A stretch of 64,000 nt of DNA from Polyangiaceae bacterium. GTDB lineage: Bacteria > Myxococcota_A > Polyangia > Polyangiales > Polyangiaceae. Shown in pieces: positions 51,751-60,488 of the stretch. Made by a program: the position numbers and the translations under genes. The stretch lies in the NCBI GenBank assembly GCA_020846005.1, contig JADLEQ010000107.1, positions 1 through 64,000 of the forward strand, given 5' to 3'. The first letter of the stretch is position 1; each line of letters starts with the position of its first letter. Below the pieces are notes generated by a model. The model ran no database searches. It was not told the origin of the DNA and saw nothing but the letters and a program-made list of their open reading frames with translations.

Positions 51751-52809
51751 ATGCGCCCCAAGGATCCGTTCATCGGCCGCACGATCCTGGACGGCCAGTT
51801 CGAGATCCTACAGAAGATCGGCACCGGGGGGATGGGCAGCGTCTACAAGGCGTCGCAGCCCGCCATGAACCGCATGGTGGCGATCAAGATCCTCCACCCG
51901 AAGCTCGCCGCGCGGAAGGATCTCGTGGCCCGGTTCCGGCGCGAGGCCCGCGCGATGAGCCAGCTCACCCACCCGAACACGGTGAAGGTGTTCATGTACG
52001 GCGAGCTGGAGGAGGACGGGTCGCTGTACATCGTGATGGAGCTGCTGGAGGGCCGAAACCTGAACCAGACGGTGCGCCGGGAGGGGCCGATGCCAGCCGA
52101 GCGCGCCATCCCCGTGCTCGTGCAGGTGTGCGGCGCGCTCCAGGAGGCACACGAGATGGGGATCGTGCACCGGGATCTCAAGCCGGAGAACGTCTTCCTC
52201 TGTAACCAGGGCGCCCTCGCGGACTTCCCGAAGGTGCTGGATTTCGGCCTGGCGAAGGTGACCGAGCAGCAGATGCGCCCGGGATCGGTGATCCTGACCC
52301 AGGAGGGAATGGTCTTCGGGACTCCGGAGTTCATGTCTCCCGAGCAGGCCCAGGGAAAGACGCTCGACGCGACGAGCGACATCTACTCCCTCGCCGTCAT
52401 CCTCTACGAGGTGCTCACCGGCAAGCTGCCGTTCGCGGCGAAGAGCCCGATGGAGTACATCCAGAAGCACGTCGTCGAGCCGCCGATCCCGCTGAACCAG
52501 CGCGTGCCGGACCGGCACTTCCCGCCGGCGCTCGAGAGCGTGGTCGCGAAGGCGCTGTCCAAGCGACCGCAGGACCGTTACCAGTCCGCCGCCGACTTCG
52601 CGCGCGCGCTCGCGTCCAGCCTCACGCACGGCGACCGCACGACGGAGCCGGGCCCGCCGGAGCCCGCCGACGGCGCGCGGCAGGCCGCGGCCGCGACCGT
52701 CGCGCCGGCGGCGAGGCCGCTGTCCGTGGGGCTCTTGGTGGGAGTGGCGGCGGTCTGCCTCGTGCTCGGCGTGATGCTGGCCATCGTCGGGATGGCGTTC
52801 CTCCGCTGA
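51751..52809 (+). CDS. Ser/Thr protein kinase with C-terminal membrane anchor
   Basis: A 352-residue Hanks-type kinase. The catalytic domain spans about 15-280: IGTGGMGSVYKA, VAIKIL, IVHRDLKPEN, LDFGLAKV, GTPEFMSPEQ, DIYSLAVILYE. All catalytic residues are intact. A linker of about 40 residues leads to a single C-terminal transmembrane helix (about 325-350, VGLLVGVAAVCLVLGVMLAIVGMAFL) with no outside domain. It is 6 bp upstream of the PBP1A gene and must be co-transcribed, suggesting that the kinase tunes peptidoglycan synthesis. Confidence 0.9.
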   Translation: MRPKDPFIGRTILDGQFEILQKIGTGGMGSVYKASQPAMNRMVAIKILHPKLAARKDLVARFRREARAMSQLTHPNTVKVFMYGELEEDGSLYIVMELLEGRNLNQTVRREGPMPAERAIPVLVQVCGALQEAHEMGIVHRDLKPENVFLCNQGALADFPKVLDFGLAKVTEQQMRPGSVILTQEGMVFGTPEFMSPEQAQGKTLDATSDIYSLAVILYEVLTGKLPFAAKSPMEYIQKHVVEPPIPLNQRVPDRHFPPALESVVAKALSKRPQDRYQSAADFARALASSLTHGDRTTEPGPPEPADGARQAAAATVAPAARPLSVGLLVGVAAVCLVLGVMLAIVGMAFLR

Positions 52810-52815
52810 CGCCGC

Positions 52816-55266
52816 ATGGGATCCCGGGCGGAGGTGGTTTCCCGGCCGAGCCCGCTCCGGCGCGCGGGGCGCGTCCTGGCGCGGCTGGCCGCGCTCGCTG
52901 CCCTCCTGGCCGGCGTCTCGAGCCTCGCCGTGGTCCTCGTCGTCCGTCATTACGAGGCGGAGCTCCCCAGCGTGGAGCAGCTGCAGCGCGGCTACGATCC
53001 GCCGCAGGTGACCCGGGTGATCGCGCGGGACGGGACGCCGATCGGGAGCCTCTACGTCGAGCGGCGCACGGTGATCGAGCTCGGTCAGCTCCCGGAGCAC
53101 GTACGGCTCGCGTTTCTCGCCGCCGAGGACGCGACCTTCTACGAGCACGAGGGGCTCGACTACCTGGGGATGGTCCGCGCGCTCGTCGCCAACCTCCGCG
53201 CAGGGCGGACGGTGCAGGGTGGGAGCACGATCACGCAGCAGGTCGTCAAGAACCTCCTCCTCGATCCGGAGCGCACGTACGCACGCAAGCTGAAGGAGAC
53301 GATCCTCGCGCGACGCCTGGAGCAGCACCTCACCAAGGACCGCATCTTCGCCCTGTACCTCAACCACATCTACCTCGGCCACGGGCGCTGGGGGGTGGAG
53401 GAGGCGGCACGGTCGTACTTCGGGGTGCCGGCACGCAGCCTCGACCTCGCGCAAGCCGCGCTGCTCGCGGGCATCGTCGCGGCGCCCGAGCGGTACTCGC
53501 CGCGGCACGCCCCGGAGAAGGCCCTCGCCCGGCGAGCGTACGTCCTCGGGCAGATGCTCGAGAAGGGCTTCATCACCGCCGAGCTGCACCGCGCAGCGTC
53601 GGGGGAGGCAGTCCGTCTGGCGGCGAGCGCCGACGACGAGTCCGCGCTGGCCCCGGAGGTGGTCGAGCACGTGCGCGCGCTCCTCCGGGAGCTCGTGGGC
53701 GAGCGGGCCAAGCTCGGCGGCTTCACGGTGACGACCACCCTCGACCCGCGGCTGCAGGCGTCGGCGCGCAGCGCGCTCCGTCAGGGTCTGGACGACTGGG
53801 CGCGCAGACAACGGCTCACGCCGCCGCTGACGCTCGCGGAGCGCCGCCTCTGGGGCAAACCTTTCCGCGGTACCCCCACTACCGGTCGGGCGTACGTGGG
53901 AACGGTCGCCGCCGTCGACGACGCCGCCGGGACGCTCGACGTCCGTGTCGGCGACGTGCTCGGTCGCATTCGGCTGGCGGCGGAGCGTGGCTACTTCGCG
54001 GGTCTGCGGCCGAGCGCGCTGGCGGCGGTCGGGGCGAGCCTCCGCGTCCGCCTGCTGGCAGAGCCCGGCGCCGATCACGGGATCGCCCCGCTGGCGCTGG
54101 AGCTGGGACCCGAGGGTGCGGTCGTGGCGATCGAGCCGCGCACGCGCGAGGTGCGCGCGCTCGTGGGGGGGCGCGCCGGGGTGCTCGGCGCGCTCGATCG
54201 CGCCACGCAGGCGCGACGCCAGCCCGCCTCGGCGTTCAAGCCGTTCGTCTACGCGTACGCGCTTCGGTCGCGCGCGGTGACGCCGGCGACCGTCTTGGAG
54301 CTCGGGGCGGCGGGCGACGGCGGGGCGCCGAGACGGCTCGCGGTCCGCGACGCGCTCGCGCGTAGCGACAACCTCGCGGCGGAGCGGCTCCTCGCGCTGG
54401 TGGGGGCGTCCGCGGTGGTCACCTGGGCCGGGACGGCCGGGATCGAGTCGCGGCTCGACCCCACGCCCTCGCTGGCGCTCGGAGCCTACGAGGTCCGTCC
54501 CATCGAGCTGGTGAACGCCTACGCGACGTTCGCCGCGGGCGGCGGGGCTGCGCCGTGGGTGCTGGTCACGCGCGTCGTGGGGCCGGACGGTCGCGAGATC
54601 CCGGTGCCGCGCGCGGGCGCGTCGCGCCGCGCCCTGACGGCCGCGGAGGCACACCTGACGACGAGCTTGCTGGCGTCGGTGGTGGAGCGCGGCACCGCCA
54701 CCCGCGCCCGTACCCTCGGGCGCGCGCTCGCGGGCAAGACGGGGACCTCGAACGACGCGCGGGACGCCTGGTTCGTCGGCTACTCGCCAGAGCTGGTAGC
54801 CGGAGTCTGGGTGGGGTTCGACGACCCGCTGTCACTCGGCGCGGGCGAGAGCGGGGCGGCGACCGCGCTGCCGGTGTGGATCGGCTTCATGAAGGACGCC
54901 CACGCCGGCGTGCCCCCGACGACGTTCGTACGGCCGCCGGGCGTCGTAGCCGTCCGCCTCGACCCGGCGACGGGGCTGCTCCCGTACGAGGGCCAGCCGG
55001 ACACCGTGGAGGAGCTGCTGCTCGAGGGCACAGCACCGACGGAGCACGCCGCCGCCGACGCGGGCGCCGCAGAGGCCGGCGCGGACGCAGGAGCAGACGC
55101 ACCGGCGGCCGCCAGCGACGAAGAGCCGGCTCCGGCGCTCGAAGACGCGGGCGCCCCGCCGGGGCCCGCGGCGCCCCCGGCGACCGCGAGCGCGGCGCCC
55201 GGTCACGATCGTGCGGCCGCCAGCGCCTCCTCGGCGCGGGCCAGCGCGGGGGACGCCTCACCGTAG
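52816..55266 (+). CDS. bifunctional class A penicillin-binding protein (PBP1A type)
   Basis: An 816-residue peptidoglycan synthase. It has a membrane anchor at about 18-42, a GT51 glycosyltransferase with EDATFYEHEG (catalytic Glu104) and QGGSTITQQVVKNL, and a transpeptidase with S472-AFK, SDN (517-519) and K641-TG. All active-site motifs are present, so both activities are expected. An insert of about 90 residues with an OB-like region lies between the domains (about 355-420). The tail (after about 735) is Ala/Asp/Pro low complexity. The last 64 bp overlap the convergent acyltransferase gene. Confidence 0.93.
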   Translation: MGSRAEVVSRPSPLRRAGRVLARLAALAALLAGVSSLAVVLVVRHYEAELPSVEQLQRGYDPPQVTRVIARDGTPIGSLYVERRTVIELGQLPEHVRLAFLAAEDATFYEHEGLDYLGMVRALVANLRAGRTVQGGSTITQQVVKNLLLDPERTYARKLKETILARRLEQHLTKDRIFALYLNHIYLGHGRWGVEEAARSYFGVPARSLDLAQAALLAGIVAAPERYSPRHAPEKALARRAYVLGQMLEKGFITAELHRAASGEAVRLAASADDESALAPEVVEHVRALLRELVGERAKLGGFTVTTTLDPRLQASARSALRQGLDDWARRQRLTPPLTLAERRLWGKPFRGTPTTGRAYVGTVAAVDDAAGTLDVRVGDVLGRIRLAAERGYFAGLRPSALAAVGASLRVRLLAEPGADHGIAPLALELGPEGAVVAIEPRTREVRALVGGRAGVLGALDRATQARRQPASAFKPFVYAYALRSRAVTPATVLELGAAGDGGAPRRLAVRDALARSDNLAAERLLALVGASAVVTWAGTAGIESRLDPTPSLALGAYEVRPIELVNAYATFAAGGGAAPWVLVTRVVGPDGREIPVPRAGASRRALTAAEAHLTTSLLASVVERGTATRARTLGRALAGKTGTSNDARDAWFVGYSPELVAGVWVGFDDPLSLGAGESGAATALPVWIGFMKDAHAGVPPTTFVRPPGVVAVRLDPATGLLPYEGQPDTVEELLLEGTAPTEHAAADAGAAEAGADAGADAPAAASDEEPAPALEDAGAPPGPAAPPATASAAPGHDRAAASASSARASAGDASP

Positions 55267-56150
55267 GCGCCGCGGCGCTCCTCGGGGAGCTGGCCGGCGA
55301 TCGCGAGCCCGACCGCGTCCATCATGCGCTTGCGGTTCCCCGCCGCCGCGTCCCGCAGGCGCGCGGCGTCGATCGGCGCGCCCACGTGGACGGTGACCAC
55401 GGCGGGTCGCGCCCGCTCTTCCCCGAGCGGGACGAGGCGGTCGCTCCCCAGGATGGCGAGCGGCACCACGAGCGTCCCTGGGGGATCGAGGTAACGAGAG
55501 ACGGCGGGGAGCGCGGCCTGCATCCGCCCGCTCCGGCTCCTCGCCCCTTCGACGAACACGAGCACGTGATCCCCTGCCGCGCGGCGCTCGGCGAGCGCCT
55601 CGAAGGCCCGCGCCGCGAAGCGCGCGACGTCCCGTCGGCTCATCACCGCCTCGTCGCTGGCGCGATCGCTGCTCTGCGGCGTCTTCACGGCGCCGAACGA
55701 CAGGCTCGACAGGCGCCGGGACGGCGAGAGGTAGACCTTCGGCCCCACCACGACGCAGAGGCGATCCGCCACGTCGGCGAGCCCCTCGCGCGCGAGGAGC
55801 TGATCGAGGAGGTTGGCGTCCGCGTAGGAGAGGTGGTTCGCGCAGAAGAGCACCGGCCGCTCGCGCGCGCTCGCCAGCCGCTCGCACGGGCCGATGCGCG
55901 ATCCGGCCGCGACGACGAGCTCGCCCACCGCGCGGTTCAGCCGCCGCGCGACCGGATCGGGCGGCTGGTACCCGAAGTCGGGCGGATCACCCAGGAAGCG
56001 CGCGACGAGACGGCGGAGCGAGTCGTCGTCGACCGCGTCGAGCACCGCGCGGAGCCGGGCCCGGGCCTCGGCTGCGAGGCTCGCCTCCGGATCGAGGAAC
56101 GCGCACGCGCCCTCCACGATCCGCTCGCGCAGGTCGGCGCCGTTCACCAC
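55203..56150 (-). CDS. lysophospholipid-type acyltransferase (PlsC-like)
   Basis: A 315-residue protein with the acyltransferase HX4D motif in CANHLSYADANLLDQ and the second motif FVEGARSRSGRM (EGxRSR, acceptor phosphate site). VVPLAILGSDRLVP follows, as in glycerolipid acyltransferases. No transmembrane helix is clear, so it may be peripheral. The start is uncertain: GTG 56150 (with GGAG 7 nt upstream) is preferred over GTG 56147 and an upstream start at 56207. Its C-terminal 20 codons overlap the PBP gene antisense. Confidence 0.8.
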   Translation of the reverse strand: MVNGADLRERIVEGACAFLDPEASLAAEARARLRAVLDAVDDDSLRRLVARFLGDPPDFGYQPPDPVARRLNRAVGELVVAAGSRIGPCERLASARERPVLFCANHLSYADANLLDQLLAREGLADVADRLCVVVGPKVYLSPSRRLSSLSFGAVKTPQSSDRASDEAVMSRRDVARFAARAFEALAERRAAGDHVLVFVEGARSRSGRMQAALPAVSRYLDPPGTLVVPLAILGSDRLVPLGEERARPAVVTVHVGAPIDAARLRDAAAGNRKRMMDAVGLAIAGQLPEERRGAYGEASPALARAEEALAAARS

Positions 56151-56253
56151 CGGGCGCTCCGGCGGGATCGGCGCGGCGCATGGCCCGCGCCCCCGACCAC
56201 CCAGCACGCGCGACGGAGGGCTCTGGGGGCCCGGACTCGCGACCGTGCGGGCG

Positions 56254-57600
56254 TCACACCTTCTTGTACTCCTCGACGAACTCCCAGTCGGCGATCAGGT
56301 GCTTGCGGAGCAGGAGCGAGAGCAGCGCCGAGAACAGCGCCTCCCAGCGGACGTTCTCGCCGAGGATCTCCGTGGCGTCGGCGCCGTGAGCCACCGCGCG
56401 CAGCGCGGAGACGAGATCTCGCGCGGTGAACTCGGCCGACTCCCCGCGCGGTTCGCCCGCCGGGCCCGCCGCTCGGGCGCGCGGACCCTTGGCCGGGAGG
56501 GTGACCTGGGTGCCGTCGAGCAGGGTGAGCGTCACCATCCGCTGGCCGCCCGCCACCGGGGCGGGGATCTCGGTCGCGGTGGCGGTGATCTCCGGGCTAC
56601 TCGACGGCGGCGGCTCGGTCGGCTGCGGGCGACTGCGCGCGGCGGCGCCGAACGCCCCCTCCCGCAGCGAGCGCGAGCCCGCCGACGGGGGAACCGACTC
56701 TTCGCTGCTGGCAGGATCGCCGGCCGCCTCGACCGCCGGGGGCGCGACCGCGCTCGACCCCACCTCGGGCGCCGCGGGGCTCCGCGCGACCTCGGGCTCC
56801 ACCTCCACGTCGATGGAGGACGGGAGATCCCGCCGCGGCGCCGGGACCTGCGCGGCCGCGTCCGTCCCGAACACCGCCGTCGCCGCCCGCGCGGCGACCC
56901 GGCCTCCGTCCTCGACCGAGGAGGCGAGCGCCTCGGCGACGTGGGCCGAGAGCGGCATCGTCGCGGCCGGCACGCGGGGCGCCGCGGCGGGCGTCGGCTC
57001 CGCGGGGAGGTCACCGACGACGGCGGCGGGCGGCCGGATCGACGCGGGCGGCGCCACCACGTCGCGGCGCGGGCGATGGGACGGCTCCGCGGCGGTGTCG
57101 GCGAACACCTGCGACTCGGCGACGGCCTCCGAGAGCGACGCCGAGGTGCTGCCGCCGCCGTAGTAAGCGCGGATCGCGGCGCGGATGTCCGACGGCGGCG
57201 CGATCATGGCGCGGACGTGGAGCCCGGCGAACTGCGCCACCTCGCGCTGGGCCGTCTCGTCGCTCGGGTCATCCATCGCGACGTAGAGCGCCTCTCCGAG
57301 GCCACGCACGCGGCGGACGAAGATCGGAACGAGGCAGAAGCGCTCCGCGATCTCGCGAGGCACGAGGTTCAGCAGCTGCCTCGAGAAGTCGATGTGGTAG
57401 AGCGACACCCAGGGCACGCTGAGCTGCTGGCTCAGGATCTGCGTCACCTGAGTCTCGGTGACGAGCTCCGACTCGACCAGCAGCGTGCCCAGGCGCCGGC
57501 CGTCCGAGCGCTGGACGGCGAGGACCTCCGCGAGCTGCTCGCGGGTGATGATCTGGGCCTCGACCAGGAGGTCTCCCAGTCGCACTCGCGGGGTGGCCAT
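56254..57600 (-). CDS. MshEN-domain protein without ATPase domain
   Basis: A 448-residue protein. Its N-terminus (about 5-150) matches the N-domain of PilB/MshE-type secretion ATPases: RLGDLLVEAQIITREQLAEVL and RLGTLLVESELVTETQVTQIL, the RLGxxL...L/Q repeat that binds c-di-GMP in MshEN domains, then VPWVSLYHIDFSRQLLNLVPREIAE. No Walker motifs follow. Instead a Pro/Ala-rich linker (about 165-335) and a small helical C-terminal domain (about 370-448) occur. It may be a c-di-GMP-responsive adaptor. A leaderless -10 box precedes the ATG at 57600. Confidence 0.7.
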   Translation of the reverse strand: MATPRVRLGDLLVEAQIITREQLAEVLAVQRSDGRRLGTLLVESELVTETQVTQILSQQLSVPWVSLYHIDFSRQLLNLVPREIAERFCLVPIFVRRVRGLGEALYVAMDDPSDETAQREVAQFAGLHVRAMIAPPSDIRAAIRAYYGGGSTSASLSEAVAESQVFADTAAEPSHRPRRDVVAPPASIRPPAAVVGDLPAEPTPAAAPRVPAATMPLSAHVAEALASSVEDGGRVAARAATAVFGTDAAAQVPAPRRDLPSSIDVEVEPEVARSPAAPEVGSSAVAPPAVEAAGDPASSEESVPPSAGSRSLREGAFGAAARSRPQPTEPPPSSSPEITATATEIPAPVAGGQRMVTLTLLDGTQVTLPAKGPRARAAGPAGEPRGESAEFTARDLVSALRAVAHGADATEILGENVRWEALFSALLSLLLRKHLIADWEFVEEYKKV

Positions 57601-57609
57601 CGCCCGGCC

Positions 57610-57615
57610 AGCCTA
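57610..57615 (-). promoter_or_regulatory. -10 box TAGGCT for a leaderless gene
   Basis: TAGGCT ends 9 nt before the ATG at 57600 on the minus strand. No Shine-Dalgarno is seen. Confidence 0.45.
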
Positions 57616-57758
57616 GCGCAGGCCCGGTCCGAGGGTACGATCCGGCCAGTCCGACGGGCCCGACCGCGCCGCCGAGCGCGATCCCGGGCGCGCCGGCGGG
57701 GGCGAGGCGGTAGCCTTTGCGTGCGGGTCCGTGCGGTACGATACTGCCCGCCTTCCCC

Positions 57759-60488
57759 GTGTCGGTGACCATCCAAGCCGAACGGCCGGGCATCCCCGGC
57801 GCAGACGCCGGGGGGATCAGCTGCCCGCAGTGCGGCACGGCGTGCGCGCCGACCCACCACTACTGCCCTGGGTGCGGCTTCCCCATCGGCTCCGCGAACA
57901 CGTCCAGCGAGGACCGGTTCGTGGGGCGCACGCTGCCCGGCGGGTACCACATCCTCGACCTCATCAGCGTCGGCGGGATGGGGCGGGTGTACCGCGCGGA
58001 GCAGAGCGCGCTCGGGCGCACGGTAGCCGTGAAGATCATCCACCCGCACCTGCTGGCGGACGAGAACTCGGCCGTGCGCTTCATGACGGAAGCGCGCGCA
58101 GCGAGCCAGCTCAACCACCCGAACTCGGTGGCCGTCTACGACTTCGGTCGCACCGACGACGGCCAGCCGTACATGGTCATGGAGTTCCTGCGGGGGAAGG
58201 ACCTCGCGCGGGTCGCCTACGAAGAAGGACCGATCTCGTTCCGGCGCATCGTCGACGTGCTGCAGCAGGTGCTGGCGGCGCTCGGCGAGGCCCATGAGCT
58301 CGGCATCGTCCACCGGGACCTCAAGCCCGAGAACGTCATCCTGGAGCCGCTCCGCAAGGGGGGCGACTTCGTGAAGGTCGTGGACTTCGGGCTGGCCAAG
58401 CTGCGCGCCGACGCCACGTCGCCGAGCGTGACGAGCCCGGGCATCGTCTGCGGGACACCCGACTACATGGCCCCCGAGCAGGGCCGGGGCGATCCGATCG
58501 ACGGCCGCAGCGATCTCTACGCGGTGGGCGTGATGCTGTTCCAGCTCCTCACCGGTCGCCTGCCGTTCGAGGCCGAGAGTCCCACGCAGGTCGTGATGAT
58601 GCACCTGTCGATCCCGGTGCCGGATCCGAGGCAGGTCGCGCCCGAGCGAGACATCCCGGCTGCGCTCGTCGACGTGACCTTTCGCGCCCTGGAGAAGGAA
58701 GCCGAGCGTCGCTATCAGGACGCGGCCGAGTTCGCGGCGGCGCTCCAGCAGGCCCTCGGCGGCGCGGAGCCGGTCATCGACCGCGTCTCACAGCCGCCGC
58801 CGGCGCGGGTCGTCGGCTCGGTCACCTGCCCGAGCTGCTCGTCCTCGGTCCCGGTCGCGAAGTTCTGCCAGGAGTGCGGTGGCAAGCTCCCGCTGCGCTC
58901 CGTCCCGCCGCCGGCGGCCGCGCCGGCTCCGGCGACGTTCCCGCTGCCCCTGGTGGGGCGTGAGGACGACCTCGCGTGGCTGGAGGCGCGCCGGTCCGAG
59001 ATCCGCGATCGGATGATCGGGGCTCGGATCGTGGGCGAGGCCGGCGTCGGCAAGACGCGCCTCGTGCGAGAGCTCGCCCGCGTCGCCGAGGCGGATGGCG
59101 ACCACGTGGTGCGCGCGGGGCCGGATCCGTACTGGGCGGAGACGCCGTGCTACGCGCTCCGGGAGGCGACCCGGGGACTGCTGGGGCTCGGGCCCGGCCC
59201 GCTCGACCCGAGGACGTTCGACTCGGCGCCGCCGGACGCCCGCCGCGGGCTGCACGAGATCTTCGAGGGGGGCGCGACCCGGGAGAGCTGGCCGGCGGTG
59301 CCGAGCACCACCAGCCCCGCCGAGCGACGGGCGCGGCGGTCGGCGGCGCTGCGCTGGGCGCTCGAGCGGAGCCGTGAGCTGTCGAGCTCCGGCCGCGTCA
59401 TCGTCGTGATCGACGAGCTCCACCGCGTCGACGAGGCGAGCCGAGCCGCGTTCGCGGACCTCGCGGGAGACCCGCCGCCAGGGTGTCCGGGGCTGATCGT
59501 CGCGGTGCACGCGCCCGGCTTCGAGACCGGCTGGGGAGCGCAGCACGCGGCGCGCGTGCTCGCGGGCCTCGCCCCGCCGGCCGTCGCGCGCTTGCTGCAG
59601 GGCCGATCGAGCGATCGACTGCTGGCGGCCGGGGCGAACAGCCGGGGCGTCCTCCCGCTCCACGTCGAGCACCTCGTCCGATTCGCGCTGGAGGGCAACG
59701 GTGACCCGCCGGCGCGCCTCGCCGATCTCGTGGCCCAGCGCGTCGACACGCTCGACCCGGGCGCGCGGCGCGTGCTGCAGGCGGTCGCCGTGCTGGGCGA
59801 CCTCGCCGAGCCCAAGGACATCGTCGCGCTCCTGCCCCGCCCCGGTAAGGTCAACACCGAGCTCGATCTGCTCGCCGCGGCCGGCATGATCGAGCGCGTC
59901 GGCGTCCTCGTCTCGACGGCTCACCCGATGTTGCGCGAGGTCGTGCTGGCAGGGATCCCGGCCGCGGTCCGCCGCGATCTGCACACCAAGGCGCTTCGCG
60001 CGTGCGAGAAGCGCGGCGCGCCGCTCGAGGCCTGCGCGCTGCACGCCTACCACTCGGGGGACTCCTTCCAGGCGCTCCTGCTGCTCGAGCAGGTCGCCGG
60101 GAGGGCGGCGGCGCGGGGGGACACCCAGGCCGAAGTCCTGTCCCTCCGGCGCGGGCTGGAGCTCGCGCGCGCGGAGATCGCCAGAGGCGAGCTCGACGAT
60201 CCGCTGCGCGCGGTGCTCATCTTCGCGAGGAAGCTCGGCGCGGCGCTCGTCCGCGCGGGCAACCTCGCGGACGCCGAGGGAGTGCTCCGCGAGGCGCTCG
60301 ACCTCGCGGATCCGACCGCCGTCGACCGCGCGCGAATCCTCGCCACCCTGGCGGAGGTCGCGCGCGGCCGGGGCCGAGATGGCGACGCGCTCCAGTTGGT
60401 GGAGGACGCGCTGCGCGTCGCGCGCGCGGCGAGCGCCGCAGAGCTGATCGAATCGCTCGTCACGATGCGGCGGCAGTGGGTGACGTGA
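57759..60488 (+). CDS. Ser/Thr kinase fused to zinc ribbons and a STAND-like ATPase
   Basis: A 909-residue multidomain signalling protein. It has a zinc ribbon CPQC...CPGC (about 20-42) and a kinase at about 60-330 with VGGMGRVYRA, VAVKII, VHRDLKPEN (about 187), VDFGLAKL and GTPDYMAPEQ. A second ribbon CPSC...CQEC (about 356-375) precedes an AAA/STAND-type ATPase with Walker A GEAGVGKTRL (about 426) and Walker B VIVVIDELHRVD, then helical TPR-like repeats. The architecture resembles PknK-type kinases. The start is uncertain: GTG 57759 is used because TTG 57717 lies in a possible promoter (TTGCGT-N17-GATACT, 57717-57745). It is coupled to the next gene by a 4-bp overlap. Confidence 0.85.
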   Translation: MSVTIQAERPGIPGADAGGISCPQCGTACAPTHHYCPGCGFPIGSANTSSEDRFVGRTLPGGYHILDLISVGGMGRVYRAEQSALGRTVAVKIIHPHLLADENSAVRFMTEARAASQLNHPNSVAVYDFGRTDDGQPYMVMEFLRGKDLARVAYEEGPISFRRIVDVLQQVLAALGEAHELGIVHRDLKPENVILEPLRKGGDFVKVVDFGLAKLRADATSPSVTSPGIVCGTPDYMAPEQGRGDPIDGRSDLYAVGVMLFQLLTGRLPFEAESPTQVVMMHLSIPVPDPRQVAPERDIPAALVDVTFRALEKEAERRYQDAAEFAAALQQALGGAEPVIDRVSQPPPARVVGSVTCPSCSSSVPVAKFCQECGGKLPLRSVPPPAAAPAPATFPLPLVGREDDLAWLEARRSEIRDRMIGARIVGEAGVGKTRLVRELARVAEADGDHVVRAGPDPYWAETPCYALREATRGLLGLGPGPLDPRTFDSAPPDARRGLHEIFEGGATRESWPAVPSTTSPAERRARRSAALRWALERSRELSSSGRVIVVIDELHRVDEASRAAFADLAGDPPPGCPGLIVAVHAPGFETGWGAQHAARVLAGLAPPAVARLLQGRSSDRLLAAGANSRGVLPLHVEHLVRFALEGNGDPPARLADLVAQRVDTLDPGARRVLQAVAVLGDLAEPKDIVALLPRPGKVNTELDLLAAAGMIERVGVLVSTAHPMLREVVLAGIPAAVRRDLHTKALRACEKRGAPLEACALHAYHSGDSFQALLLLEQVAGRAAARGDTQAEVLSLRRGLELARAEIARGELDDPLRAVLIFARKLGAALVRAGNLADAEGVLREALDLADPTAVDRARILATLAEVARGRGRDGDALQLVEDALRVARAASAAELIESLVTMRRQWVT

